Below, in pieces: positions 33,059 to 44,875 of a stretch of DNA of 64,000 bases. A model generated the notes under the pieces. It was not told the origin of the DNA and made no database searches. It saw only the letters and a program-made list of their open reading frames with translations. Location of the stretch: assembly GCA_039602395.1 (NCBI GenBank), contig JBCNJP010000025.1, positions 41,270,922 through 41,334,921 on the forward strand. Reading direction: 5' to 3'. Both the position numbers and the translations under genes were made by a program. The DNA is from Deinandra increscens subsp. villosa (taxonomy: Eukaryota > Streptophyta > Magnoliopsida > Asterales > Asteraceae). Numbering within the stretch: the stretch's first letter is position 1; every line of letters begins with the position of its first letter.

Positions 33059-35279
33059 AGGAAGTATGTTTTATTGATTCTTCAGGTATGCCCAGAACCA
33101 CAATGGATTGGGTACCATTGGCTAACTCACAGTCAAGGAGGACTATCACTAACATTTACTCTGTTTATTGATAAGTAATTGTTCCAGGCACATGATAGGA
33201 TACGTCTCTCCACTTCATGTCATGCAAAATTTCTATGGAGAGTATGTATCCTTGTGAGAGGTAAAAGAAATGAAACCAGCAAAGGTAACTATTAAATTGG
33301 TTGTTTGAGTATCAATGCAGTGAGGTATGTGTGTGTCAAAACCCATTTCTCGAAGTTATTCAGCTAAATACTTTGAAGGTTAGCTCCAGATGTCTATAAG
33401 TTTATTTGTTTTGAAGGTAGGCTCCGCTCTTACAATCTGAAAAGGTATGCGTTGCACACTTGAACATAATGTATGGCAGTTTGTTGGGTAACATCACTTA
33501 GGTCATTTTATTTCTATTTGACTGCATATTCAAGTTCCCGATACACATACTTGAATCCAAGAGTGTGAAACTGAGCTAAAAAATCGGCATTCCCTCTGCT
33601 TTGCGTGAGCAATGACCTGGGGATGCTTCACATGTTTGTAAAGTTCTCCTCTGCTTTATGTGAGCAATGACCCGGAGTTGTCCATACAAACGTGCTTGTT
33701 TATCACCATTAATTAAACAATATTAAAAAAATTATATGTATATGAAAACACCAAAAGATGCCTAAGAGCACATCAAAAGAGACCCTCTAGTGTCCAAAAC
33801 CCTTAGCCTTTGTCACTAATGCGTACTACGTGTCACATGTTAGGTTGCAGCCTGATTGAAACACCACTCGGAAGTCAGTTGACTTGTATATTATACCGAA
33901 AATCTATGTGATCTATTCTTTCTTTTCTCAACCAAGTCTCGATCTCAGTTCCAAACTTCTGGTTAAAGATGTGAAAATATGTGGTAGGAATTTATATGCT
34001 TAATAGAATGCATTGTTATGTACCTAGGATTTGTGTGGGACTCATTTACTGCTCATAACTAATGCATTGAAAAAGATAATTAAATGCCAAACAGCCTGAT
34101 TAAGACAAAGGGTTTGAGTTTAAAGTGGATCAGTATATTGGCAATCACCTTAACTTGTTGAGTAACGTAAGCTGAAAAGGGTTCCTCAGTCAGATTCATA
34201 AGGTTTGTTTCCTTAGAAACCTTCTCATGTTTGACTTGGTTCATGTTTGTTTGTTTTTTAACTTTTCTTGTGTGAGTCTTTAAAATTTTTATTGTTGTTT
34301 TTATGTCTTGGCCAGGTTAACTTGAGAAGTCTCAATGTGTTTGTGTGGGTTCTGTGCATGACGATGTGCCCCCCCCCCCCCCAGAATATATACCCAATTT
34401 TTAGGGGGAGAAGGAGGGATAATAGAGAGATAAAAGCATTATCTCAATGGTAGTCATTATCTCAGGGGGAGATAATATGCATTATCCCAGGGGCCAGGGG
34501 AGATGAGATAATATGTATTATCTCAGAGCAAGTCATTAGCTGAGGGAAAGCTCAGCTAAGGGGAAGTTAAAGAGGTATTGGGTTAAGGGGAAGTTTTATA
34601 GAAAACTTGTAATCAGTGTTAGGATTTTTAGTTAAAACAATGCTATTCACCTACTAACCCAGAGACTAGTCATCATATTTCTGGTGGTCTGTATTTTTTT
34701 ATATATGTCAGAGAGGTTGATGAATGAAAGAGAAATGCTGATGATTGTGTTGATGAAAAGTTGTTGCTGCTGCTCAAGTTAAAGAACCAGCCGAACAAGA
34801 CTTCCCTATCTAAAAAAGTTGCAAGTTGTGTTTAGTGTAAGTTGTTGGTTCTATCCAAGCTTCTCAAAGATTCGAAAATAAAATGTTAACAAGTTGAGGG
34901 GAAGCTGAAGACTTCAGTCAGTTACTAAAGGAAATGTTACGGAGCAGTCAAGATCGTGCAGCCTGAAGAAGAACAACCAAGCTTGCCAAAAATAGAGGTT
35001 TTTAAAAATTTATCCTCTAATGAAAGGCAAAGTCAAGACAGTTACCGATGATTAAGAAAGGACCAGAAATCATTTGAGAGAAGCAAGTGTATGAGAATCC
35101 TCCTCTCATTACTTGCTTATATTTAGAAGTTCATGCTAATGCTGATTGAGAGAAAGTTCCCAAGACTCGTGAAGCCCAATGAAGATTGTTAAAGAAAAGA
35201 TGCAGACTGGCAAGAAGATACATATATGCTTTAAAATTTTCATTGTAACAATTCTAATGATATAAGCCTAGGGGAAGAT
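33059..35279 (+). other. Untranslated 3' region of the gag-only copia
   Basis: No ORF and no pol remnant. It holds two structured units (33587-33694), a 14-C run (34369-34382), repeated ATTATCTCA/GGGGGAGATAAT segments (34430-34540), several AAGGGGAAG purine tracts (34560-34620) and the final PPT (35270-35279). Multiple G-rich purine tracts before the LTR are typical of SIRE-type 3' regions. Confidence 0.55.
33587..33694 (+). ncRNA. Two structured-RNA units with GNRA hairpins (candidate)
   Basis: Unit a: GCATTCCC (33587-33594) pairs with GGGGATGC (33619-33626). Inside lie CTCTGC, hairpin TTGC-GTGA-GCAA (33601-33612) and TGACC. Unit b: CATGTTTGT (33631-33639) pairs with ACAAACGTG (33686-33694) and CTCC pairs with GGAG. 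Inside lie CTCTGC, GTGA loop (33660-33663) with a decayed stem, and TGACC. The core order matches the three units at 52842-53081 in another copia. Function unknown. Confidence 0.5.
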
Positions 35280-35665
35280 TGTAGAGGTTGATTTTATGAG
35301 GCTTATACATTAGAATAGTGGGCAAGATATTAGTGTTCTAGTAGTTTTAAATGGGCTTGGGATGGGCTGAATTTAGGCCTTGTAGGCTCACCTTGTGTGC
35401 TATATAAACACAAGGTGGCTTTAGTTTTAGGCGTTGACCATTTGGTAAAGGGGTGGAATTCGTGAACCAGAGAGAGACAAGAGGATTTCGTTTTCCTCTA
35501 GACAAGGTGTACCAACGATCTTCTATAATCATGTGCATCATTGAATTCTATATTATTGTGCTCTTCATTTTTTTTTCTCTCTCTCTCATCTTGAATCACT
35601 CGCTTTGGATTCCGCAAACTCAATCGAGTAGTGATATCGTGTTAAGAACCGTTTCGGGACTTACA
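35280..35665 (+). repeat. 3' LTR of the gag-only copia relic (386 bp)
   Basis: Starts TGTAGAGGTTG right after the polypurine tract AGGGGAAGAT and ends CGGGACTTACA. TATA box TATATAA at 35401-35407. A CT-rich stretch follows near 35570-35590. No second copy exists in the window, so the ends rest on the TG...CA form, the PPT and the promoter position. Confidence 0.65.
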
Positions 35666-38600
35666 AGAAGGAAGACAGGGATAGAGATCATGAATGAGGG
35701 GGGGGGGGGGGGACGAGTGTTTGGCTGATTTTGTGATTTAAAAAAAAATACATATTTGGTCCCGCAAGTCCCTTTTCATGCACCATTAATCCAAAACAAG
35801 TAACAAGTGCAGTTTGGCCAAAGAAAGATTTACAAGATGTCAAAAACTGAAACTTACTAACTGAAAAGGGCTAATGATATTACCCAGTGTTTACAGCTTA
35901 TATTAACACATAACATATAGTCGAGAATATTCTAGTTATCGTGTACGCACATAGAAGTTAGCTCACGTACAAAAACATGATTTTTCAAGAAATGACGATT
36001 TCGAATAACACATAAAGTCACGTAATAAATTAATAAAATTAATTAGCAATCATATGTATATTATTATATAAATATTCAAATAACGGTCCACGGGGTTTGC
36101 TAGCAAAACTAACAGAAATAGTTAACGGTGTTAACCTGGAAAGTTAGCAGTTGTCACATCATCCCCAAGTTGAAAGAATCTTCATCCCGAAAATTAACCT
36201 AGTGCTCGAGGTGCACTGGCTAGTTGGATGGGATGAAGAAGAATGGAAATAAGAAAATTTTCAGTTGTCACATCATCCCCAAGTTGAAAGGAAATTTTGT
36301 CCCGAAATTTAATTTAGTGTTAACTGTTACAAGGTTCGGCCCTGACAGTATCATGTTGAAATAATCCAGGTTCTCTATTCCAAAAGGAGTGATGGACACT
36401 ATATGTTTAAAAGGCATTAAAAGAACATTTTGTATGAGCGCATAGAGGGTGATTTTCTAAATAAGCGTTTCCATGAGTGAGGCGAATCGTGTCGCGTGGT
36501 TAGGTTTAACAAGTATCATGATGACATAAGCATCTGAAATCGAAATATTTAATGTGACGAAGTGACCATATGTCCAAGTAACCTTCAGCTATAGTATCAG
36601 ATGCTATGACTGGGATTTCTTTCGTATTTGGTTATCACCTGCGCTATTTGCATTCATCAATAACCTGGGTGAACCGAAGACAACAGAAATATTGTGTCGG
36701 ATGACACGGCAGCGGCATGAGGTGTTGCATAAAGTTCAAATGTTGACGTCTCTGGAGGATGGGTATGCACCCTTGAACTTTAGCTATAATCGGGTGATTA
36801 ATACAGTTTGCAAAAAGGTATGGGCAGTGACGCTACAAGGCATTATAGTACACATAGCATGGCGAGTAAATGTAGTAATCTCATAAAGAGTCGCCTTCCT
36901 CCAGCGAGTAGGCGCGGAAGGGGTAGCTTGTCCGACGGGTTTAAAATCTAGATGTTCCCGATTTTAGTAAGTAACGAAAGGTGAGAAACGCAATATCTAG
37001 ACGACCAATTGAAATATTTCACCAATTCCCACTGTCAACCAAGACGGGCATGGATCTGGACAAGTAAACGTCAAGAGGAGTCTTGAAAGAAGTAACATGG
37101 TCATTTAGAAAGAACATGTGATTTGTCATTTATAATGCAAAACTTGAGTTGTTAAAACGTTGTTGTTCATCTAAGTCAAAACACATTTAACCCTTGATAG
37201 GAAATTCATGTTAGGATAGTTCCTCTCAATTTAGAGAGTTGGGAATATAAATTTTATTCGGTTAAACTGTGTATGTCCCTTCTAGTGAAAGTATATAAGG
37301 GACATGTGCAATTATTGAGGGAGTAAAATTTGCTTTACTCTGGGCATAATCCCATTAGACGAAGTTTCTCAAAATAAGATTTCTTTTTGTGCATGACTCT
37401 AAAGTAAAGCCGCGGTTCAGTACTGGTTCCGCCTTCCAGATGCCGATAGTGCTTATGTATAGGGTGTACCGCAGCTAACCCACCAAAACCACCAGCACCT
37501 TGAGGGTGTACCAGTTACCTTACCATTTCTAGCTATTAGTCAAATCTCATTAAATAAAAATAGGGTATTTTAAGTTTTCCCCAATACATTTGAGTTGTAT
37601 GAGAGTGAGAGTAAAAAATCACAATACGTCATGTGCAAAATTTGGATTTATGACAAAGAGACTTTTCTGTGGTTTCGTTTAATGGAGTGTTCACCCACGG
37701 TGAGGATTGTCAAGAGTTTAGTACGCGCAATGCGATCTTCAATATGATTTGAATTCCGGAGTGGATTCAAGAGATAAAGTAGTCTATTATGTTTAAGTTA
37801 AAGCTGAGGTTCACCATCATAGGATATATCATCATGCATATTACCCTTCGGTGAAGATTCAAAATAAGGGCGACATTCCAATGATCGAAGGGTTCTTTGC
37901 AGAAGCATGAATAACATCAAGTATGGGAATAAGAAATTCAGAATGAAGAGCGAGGTAGCAAGCGTATGGTAGTTGCAACTGCGCATTTAAAAGAAAATCA
38001 ACCAGTGCCATTGGCGCGAATTAGAGAAAAGGATTTGGGTCAACCGATATCAATGCGAATGTGTCAACGGTTGCACCGTTTAGTAGGCTAACTATCATGT
38101 AGGAACATCAGTTTGTATCAGTTCTGAAAAGTAGGTAAAGGTGCGAACGTAAAATAAAAGTAGGTCTTTAAAACACAGAGCGCTAAGGTACTCAAAAATA
38201 ATACATGGCTTTAAACAAGTGTAAATATGATTTGTAGCTAAGGTTTGCAAGGTCTACTGTGGGTCGAAAGGGCGCGTTGTGTATAAGATATAAAAATATC
38301 GGGTACTTTGGTCACTTTTAGTGATTCTTGGGTAGTTCATCGTATATACGATTGATTCAAACATGTATTGGTTTAATCTGAAGTCAAACTACTTCCTTAA
38401 CGCATGTTTTTTTTAAAGTTGAGTCGATCATTCGATAAGTCGCCATTTTTTTATGAAGCAGGGGTTACCAATGAAAGCTTTCTAGAGAAGAAGGAATGAG
38501 AACAATGGGCATCCATGTATTTGGAGTTTGTTTGCCATCCTGAAATTGATGTTGTGAAACTTTTCTAGGCATACCGCTGACTATGTTTATTGTCGATGTT

Positions 38601-39639
38601 TGTCATGCAGGAGCGCACGAAGATAAAGTACAAGATAGTGTCATCAGTGAGGTTAACTAGCCGCAAGGGATCAAGGCTTGAAGACCATCCAAGTCACGAA
38701 TGATAATGATAATAGGAGAAAGAGTTTATTGGTAGTTAAGTTCATTGATGAATCGAGTGTTAAAGAGAAAATAGATTTTTTGGGTTTAAGAAGTTGTACA
38801 TTGCTTCATTAGGATAAATTATATTTGTAGTGAAGTATGAAGTTTGTAAGATCATGACGAGACTATTGGCGAAATTTTTTTGACTCGTACAGACGTACCA
38901 GGGGTTACAAGTCAAGAGAGGAAAACTTCACAAGATTTTCCTACCGAAAGGTTGGTTCCAGTGATTGAGGTGTAATTGTCCATTCAAGATGTCTGGGTTT
39001 TCATCAGGTTAGCGTTTATTGAGTTGTTGCACAGTTGTGAAAGCTTGAAGATTGGATCTGGTGGTTAATGACATAGGAGTAATGAGAGCAGGCGCGATAG
39101 CGTAACGAACATTGATAGATGACTTCAACCATACGGTTGAGTCTCACATACTCGACAATCAATGTCATGAGGTTTTTGAAATGGAAGGTTGTATCCCTTA
39201 TAAGCAGCAGCTTGCTGAATAGAATTCCACAGGATTTCCATACACTGCAAATTACATTTACTTGTGCACTCGTAAAGGTAATTTACCTGTATGGTCACGC
39301 TGGTTCCACTTACTTTAGCTACCAGGTTTGGTGGAGTACATATGTGGTTTCCATGGGGTGAGTATCAAGAATGTGGTGACTAACCCCAAAGTTAACTGAC
39401 CGAAATTCACCAAAGAGACAAGTTTTAAGAATAACATACTCATTTAATTTAGAATTTACCACTTAGTATGATTCGGTAAGCAAGTGGTTCAGCAGAAGTT
39501 TGGGTAGGGCATGCCACAATGCCCCCACCTTAGCTCAGAGATATAGAATAGTTGTCATCCATATCGACTCGATCACAAATCCGTTATATATAAGGAAATA
39601 AAATAATATAATAGCTTAGTCGGCGCACAACCGGTGCCA

Positions 39640-39919
39640 TTTTTTTTTTGAACGGCAATTTGGCTCAGCGGTGTATCGGGACTGGTTACCCTGGACCTAC
39701 CCACTGTCCCGAGTCCGAACCTCATAGCGAGGGAGCGAGGGAGCGCCCCCCATTTGAACCATCAGGCGGGAACCGGGCAAGCCCGTAAACCCTCCCTTGT
39801 GACTCAGGATCAAGCAAACTCAATCCTTCATTGTCCACCAATATCTCACAAAGTGGTGTGAGTGAGACTAGAACTTGGGTCTCTTCAACCACAAGCTTAG
39901 AATTTAACCACTACACCAA
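39640..39919 (-). mobile_element. tRNA-derived SINE
   Basis: On the minus strand the element begins with an RNA polymerase III A box (TGGTGTAGTGGTTAAATTC, about 39901-39919). A B-box-like segment lies at 39864-39883 (AAGTTCTAGTCTC). A body of about 270 bp follows, ending in ten A residues (plus-strand T run 39640-39649). A second B-box-like GAGGTTCGGACTC is near 39710, which hints at a composite structure. Target-site duplications are not obvious. Inserted in decayed gypsy DNA. Confidence 0.7.
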
Positions 39920-40269
39920 TTTTTCTTATTTAAATTATAAGAGTTGCATCCATGTTGAATGGTTACCACACAACTAGGCGATTTAAAGGAAAGGGTCTTA
40001 GGTGATCAAAGAAATTGTGTCAACAATCAGGGTAACAAAGGCAGGCACAAGTGTCCCCTAGGTAACCATCTCGTTTCATGCAGTGCTGCCCCTAATGAAG
40101 CTGAATGGTATTTCTAATAACGCGATAAAGCTGCTCACTGACTCTTTTAATGGACGACTTACTCAAATAGGATCTACAACAGCTTCCTATCTATGCTATA
40201 AGAGAGTATGAGCATTTAAGCCTAAGATACGTTGGATCATTGCCTTAGAGTCTAGACTGTCATGAACTA

Positions 40270-40690
40270 AACCGTTAAGGTTTAAACAAAGTTGTTAAGT
40301 GTTAAGCAAGACCGTAAAACACAAACAAGGTCGTAGAGCACATTTGAGTAACAAGGTCGTAAAGAGTTATTTTGGGACAAGACCGTAAGGAAGTATCATG
40401 ACCGTTGTCCATGAAGAACAATTTGAGATTGTTTAAGTAACAAGACCGTAACGAACAATCATGACCATAATGGATAAAGTTGAAATTTTTTCCAAGTCCC
40501 TGAACAAACCGTAAAGGGTAAAACAAGATCGTAAAGAATAAGTTGATATTTTTTCAAAGTATTTGAACACGACCATAAGCACCAAGTTAATAATTTCTCT
40601 AAGTTTTTTAACAAGGCCGTTAAGAATAAAAGAAGGCTGCAAGGAACAAACAATGTCGTTAAGGGTTGAACAAGTCCGTAAAGATGTCAG
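40270..40690 (+). repeat. Array of AAGGTCGTAAAG-like motifs
   Basis: About a dozen short motifs close to ACAAGRYCGTAAAG at irregular spacing of 20-45 bp. They resemble the GGTCGTTAAGA arrays at 44690-44880 and 61900-62120, although those lie in an unrelated element. No coding potential. Confidence 0.55.
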
Positions 40691-40739
40691 GATTCTAGAC
40701 AATGGATCTTACCCATATCATGAAGCTAGTGCAGAACTA

Positions 40740-42286
40740 TCACACCCCAACCAACTGCGGAATACGTTGGGGCATGAGGATTGTTCAGATGCTCATGACA
40801 ACTAAAATAGTTACCAAATTTAAACATGCCACTCATTAAATAATAATAAAGTCTTACATCTCAAATAAAATCCAAAAAATAATAAATAGATAAACTATAT
40901 TTAAGGTCTTAATCTAGGTCCATATCATGTCCTATGTGTCCACAAATAATTATCAGTTATTTCTTAAAACATGTACAACATAATAAAGTCAACTACTAGA
41001 GTTGGTGAGTAAACGTAGGTTTAGTATAGAATATAAGTGCAACATGCGATCTAACGTTACGTGGAAATGCATAAGTATGAAAGAACATGTAATGAAATAG
41101 AGCAAATACTAGAGTGGCGCATAAACTAATCCTGACGTTTAGGTTACCAATCACTCGACGACAAAACTGGTCAAGTCAAGTGGGACGTCACCCCAATAGA
41201 TCTATTATTGGAACCCAGGCTTTTTACAGTTAATGTTATGTGAATGGTCATGAAATATAATGAAAGAATAACATGCGTTATGACATACAGTTCACATAGA
41301 GGCAAAACACACAATAACGAACAAGAATCGCATTTGAGTTAAATGAAAAATATTTAGTATGAAAGTTCGATAAGTGTACTTGTTACAACCCAAAACATAA
41401 AACAAAAAAGGGGCTATGAATACTCACCTGGTAAGCAAGTAGGTGGCAAAGAACGAGCAATGCACGAGAAGAACTAACCCAGACGAAGACCTAGCGATTT
41501 GAAGGATCGAACAACATAAAGACCCATACGACTAAACAATGATTTGAATGATTAATTGGGGAATTTACTAATTACTTATGTCAAAATTATTTTATTAAAT
41601 GGTTAATAGTACTAAATGAAACTTTTATGATCATAAATATAATTTTTGATAATTATTCCAAGCTTAGGGATAATATTGTAATTTAACAAACTTAGAGGCT
41701 AATTATGTCTATTTAACAAAGTCTTAAAAATATAATTTTCCATAATTTAAGGTTTATATATAATAACAATTCTAAAAGTTTCATATCTTTAGTAAAATTA
41801 CACTTATTACCCTTAAGTTTACATAAATAGCCCAAAAGTTGCAATATTGTACGATGGTCATATTTAGACTTATGAAAACACTATTATATGTTTATTAACA
41901 TTCAATAAGTGGATTAGTAGGTTTCATTGGTTACGAAAACGTTAGATTAGCAAGCTATGCGATAAAACACTTACTTTAACGGGTCAGAACACATAACTCT
42001 TAGTTTTTTGATAAAAAATAAGTTTTTATGGTTTGGAAACATCATAATATACTAATAAGATTATTTAGAACATATTAGAACACTTGGTAAATGGTAATTC
42101 TGATTTTTGGTAATTTTCCCAATTAAAGTGTGCGTTTAAAGTTTGACTTTTGACACAAAGGACTTTTGGTCATATCCAACAATGGGGTACCGTAGAGTAT
42201 ACAAAAACAAGAAAATTTGATGAGAAAACTTACTTGTGAAAATCGAAGGAAGAAGGTCAATTCGGAAGGTCAAACTTCTGGACTTT
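40740..42286 (-). repeat. LTR-like remnant of an old gypsy element
   Basis: The left edge reads on the minus strand ...GGGGTGTGATA, close to the GGGTGTGACA end of Tekay-type LTRs. The interior is AT-rich and non-coding. The right end is hidden because a non-coding LTR element inserted at 42287. No second copy is in the window. Confidence 0.4.
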
Positions 42287-42915
42287 TGTCAGGACCGATT
42301 TTCACATCAAGAATCCTGATCTTGAGCAAGAACAAAGCTTCGGATTCGAAAAACACAAAATGAGATGATGAAGATGGAGATGAGAAGAAGAATCATAGAT
42401 AATCAAACATAAGAGATGATGAACAAGTCGAATGATTTCATTAATCGAATGATTACAATCAAGAAATCATGACAAATACTCTCTCTCTAGAAATCTATGA
42501 TTCACTCTCTCTCTCTAGAATGGAAATCTCACACTCTACAAGAAAATCATCATCTCCACACTCAGAGACTCTTTCTTGTAATGGGCACCCTCACTATATA
42601 TAGTGAGGGTGACTAACAACAGAAAAACATAAAAACTGAACAAAATTACAAGAAAGGCAAATAACATAAATATTAATTAAATCATAGTTGATTTAATTAA
42701 TCCGAAGCTTGACTCGCTCGAACCGATCTTCCGTTGACTTTTACGTTGATCGTTGACCCGAACGATTGACTTTTCCGGAAAACGGTCTTCGGTCCAAACT
42801 GTAAGCCTCGAGCATCACAACCCACGTCTCTGAATCAATTCACATGGATTCTTTAGTCGAATGCTTCGGTAAACAGATTTGATGGCGTCAGTCACATAGA
42901 TTTTAAGTTCCAACA
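42287..42915 (-). repeat. LTR copy 1 of the tandem element (629 bp)
   Basis: Plus-strand ends TGTCAGGACC and GTTCCAACA. Contains a TATA box embedded in a 26-bp perfect palindrome (42586-42611). About 3% different by eye from copy 2. Confidence 0.92.
42586..42611 (-). promoter_or_regulatory. Palindromic TATA box in LTR copy 1
   Basis: The half-site CACCCTCACTATA is followed at once by its exact reverse complement, so the central TATATATA sits in a perfect 26-bp palindrome. Copy 2 has the same sequence with one mismatch (AGTAAGG). It is likely the LTR core promoter, symmetric with respect to strand. Confidence 0.65.
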
Positions 42916-43979
42916 ATTCCCCCTTGACTGATGCTTTCAAATCTGTTCAACTGCTAAAGAATCGCTCTGCCGTACATCTTCAATGAGTAACTGATAAACC
43001 GGAAACAATCTGTTGTAGATATTCCCCCTCTAAATAAGCTTCTTCTGTTCTCGTTGCTCCAGTTGAGAGCCAAGTGCTGCTGCTCACTCGGTTCACACGG
43101 TTGGGTACAATACTGAGAAAACACTGAACATCGGAGTCAAAACTGCAACGAACTGAATCAGATAAACCAATTAAACACTGAACATGCTCCAACTTCTGAT
43201 ATTTGACCCGATATCCAAATCCATAATAATTCCTCCTATTTCTCTAAATCTCTCCAAAAACATCAAGTCGGAAGCGTAAAAATCTAATGCGGAGAGTCGA
43301 ACCGTCGCGATCGGTTGCCTAGAGAAACAAGATGAACAATCTTGAAATCGGACAATCTTGTAAAAAACCGGAAATCAGATGCTGACAGTTGTGAATGATC
43401 CATAAATAAATCTTGTGTTTCGCGTAACTGAGGTTGGATGCGAAAATTAAAAGATAAGTGTCAAATCTGTGAAATTTTGAGATCCCGAGCGAAAATAATG
43501 ATAACCGGAGTCTTCGTAATTTTGGGCGAAGAAAAACTGAGCTCGGAATAATATTCCGTGAAGATTTCTGAGAAACATCGGTGAAAACGGCGCGATCTGA
43601 AAAATTCCGTCAATTTTCGTCAAGTAACGGCTTCTCGAGAGATTTAACGGATAAATTCCCTAATTAACTGAGATTCCAGTTAATCCGGTTAGCTGACATC
43701 AGCACTGCATCAGCTACAAACAAAATCGTGAGACATAATGGAAAAAGCTTTGTAATTAACCGGATAATAAAGCTAACCCGTCAGTGGTAGATAGCAAACG
43801 TTGCGCGACGTCAATAAACGAGAACCCCAATAAATATTTAGAATAAATCCATGACCAATAAAATAATTTTTCCGCAATTCCGTTGCGGCATTATCTCTGT
43901 TAATCTCGTAAAAGACTAATAGAAAAAACCCATGTTAACAAAAATGCAGAAAATACCATTAGTAGAATTAAATCTCTCT

Positions 43980-44470
43980 AGAAAAGCTTGATCCTTGTGA
44001 AAATAATTCAACCAATCAGATTAAGGCTTCACAAACAGATCCACGGCTGGGAAAGTGAGATCTAATGGTTGTTAGATGCTTAATCCGTGTGAGTGGTAAT
44101 AGGCCAATCAGATGGCAAGAACAATAATAAATCTATGGCTCAGATCAAGGTTGATCCAACGCCAGGAAGCTGTGATCCGCGTGAGAGCTCTTTTGGCCAA
44201 TAGGAGGCCGACAAACATAAAGGAGCCAACGGCTCTTTGTCCATCTGGGTGGCCCACGGGTTTTCTTCCACCAATAGGAGATCAACAACAAATTAGGATG
44301 TCAACGGATCAATAAAGATAAGCTGGGTCCACACTGAATTTCTTGACCCTATCAGAATTCAACAACACAAATGAGTATGCGACTTGACCGACAAACAGGA
44401 GAGAGAAATAATTCTCTGTGGACCAACCAGCGTCCGCCACATCATCCTGGTCTTCCCCATGCGTTGTCTT
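43980..44470 (-). repeat. Degenerate tandem repeats with CCAAT motifs, copy A
   Basis: Units of roughly 70-95 bp each combine a GATCCNYGTGAG-like box, GCCAATCAGA or CCAATAGGA, and CAACGGCT. At least four units can be read (near 43990, 44090, 44175 and 44265). The matching region in internal copy B (61130-61650) has the same building blocks but a different arrangement. Confidence 0.5.
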
Positions 44471-44692
44471 TAACCCCGCAAACCCTAAATTCGCCGGAAA
44501 AACCGAGAGGCTCGCCGGAAAACCGTATCCAGCCCATAACTCACATTATACTCAACCAAATTCGATGAATCTTATACCCCTGAACTCGTATCGACGTGCT
44601 CTACAACCCTAGTCGATCAAAATCTTCTGAAAAAGTCTTGAACGAAGACCCAAAAACCCAAGTCATTAGGTTAAGTTGAAGGATCAGCTCAC

Positions 44693-44875
44693 CAGGTCGT
44701 TAAGATTAGGACCAAGTCGTTAAGACTTAAGGTCAGATCGTTAAGACAAGCTTCAAGTGAACCCAGATCGTTAAGTACATCAACTTGATCGTTAACCCAG
44801 ATCGTTAAGAACCTGATCGTTAAGAACAAGGGCAGGTCGTTAAGACAATCTTCAAGCTGAACTCAGGTCGTTAAG
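44693..44875 (+). repeat. Array of nine RGATCGTTAAG motifs, copy A
   Basis: Nine copies of (A/G)(G/A)TCGTTAA spaced 13-30 bp, joined by CTTCAAG-type linkers. The partner array in internal copy B has ten. The motif also reads as CTTAACGACC on the element's sense strand. Confidence 0.75.

Larger units (their letters stand above)
19055..35665 (+). mobile_element. Gag-only Ty1/copia relic, split by a gypsy insertion
   Basis: Plus-strand element: leader with TTTTCGATTGCAA repeats, broken SIRE-type gag (20191-22084), interruption by the gypsy at 22090-32922 (TSD CAAGG), the end of gag (32928-33058), a 2.2-kb untranslated 3' region, a polypurine tract (35270-35279) and a 386-bp 3' LTR (35280-35665). 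No protease, integrase, RT or RNase H is visible. The 5' LTR and PBS are not found; the left end may be truncated near the MITE. The gag parts join across the insertion, which shows that they are one gene. Confidence 0.75.
35666..42286 (-). other. Decayed gypsy-like DNA without usable ORFs
   Basis: About 6.6 kb without a recognisable protein. Near 36150 and again near 36260 a CAGTTGTCACATCATCCCC segment occurs. On the minus strand it reads as a polypurine tract next to a TGTGACAACTG LTR start, as in old gypsy elements. From about 40740 a minus-strand LTR end (GGGGTGTGATA) begins an LTR-like AT-rich stretch to 42286. I could not place pol motifs between them. It also contains a SINE (39640-39919) and a motif array (40270-40690). 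Confidence 0.45.

Noticed and set aside
39650..39720. A tRNA gene on the plus strand (GGCTCAGCGGT start)
   Set aside because: No cloverleaf could be drawn; it is the 3' part of the minus-strand SINE.
35666..42286. A host gene in the largest stretch without retroelement ORFs
   Set aside because: No ORF above background, no credible exon chain and LTR/PPT-like traces on both sides; decayed retroelement is more likely.
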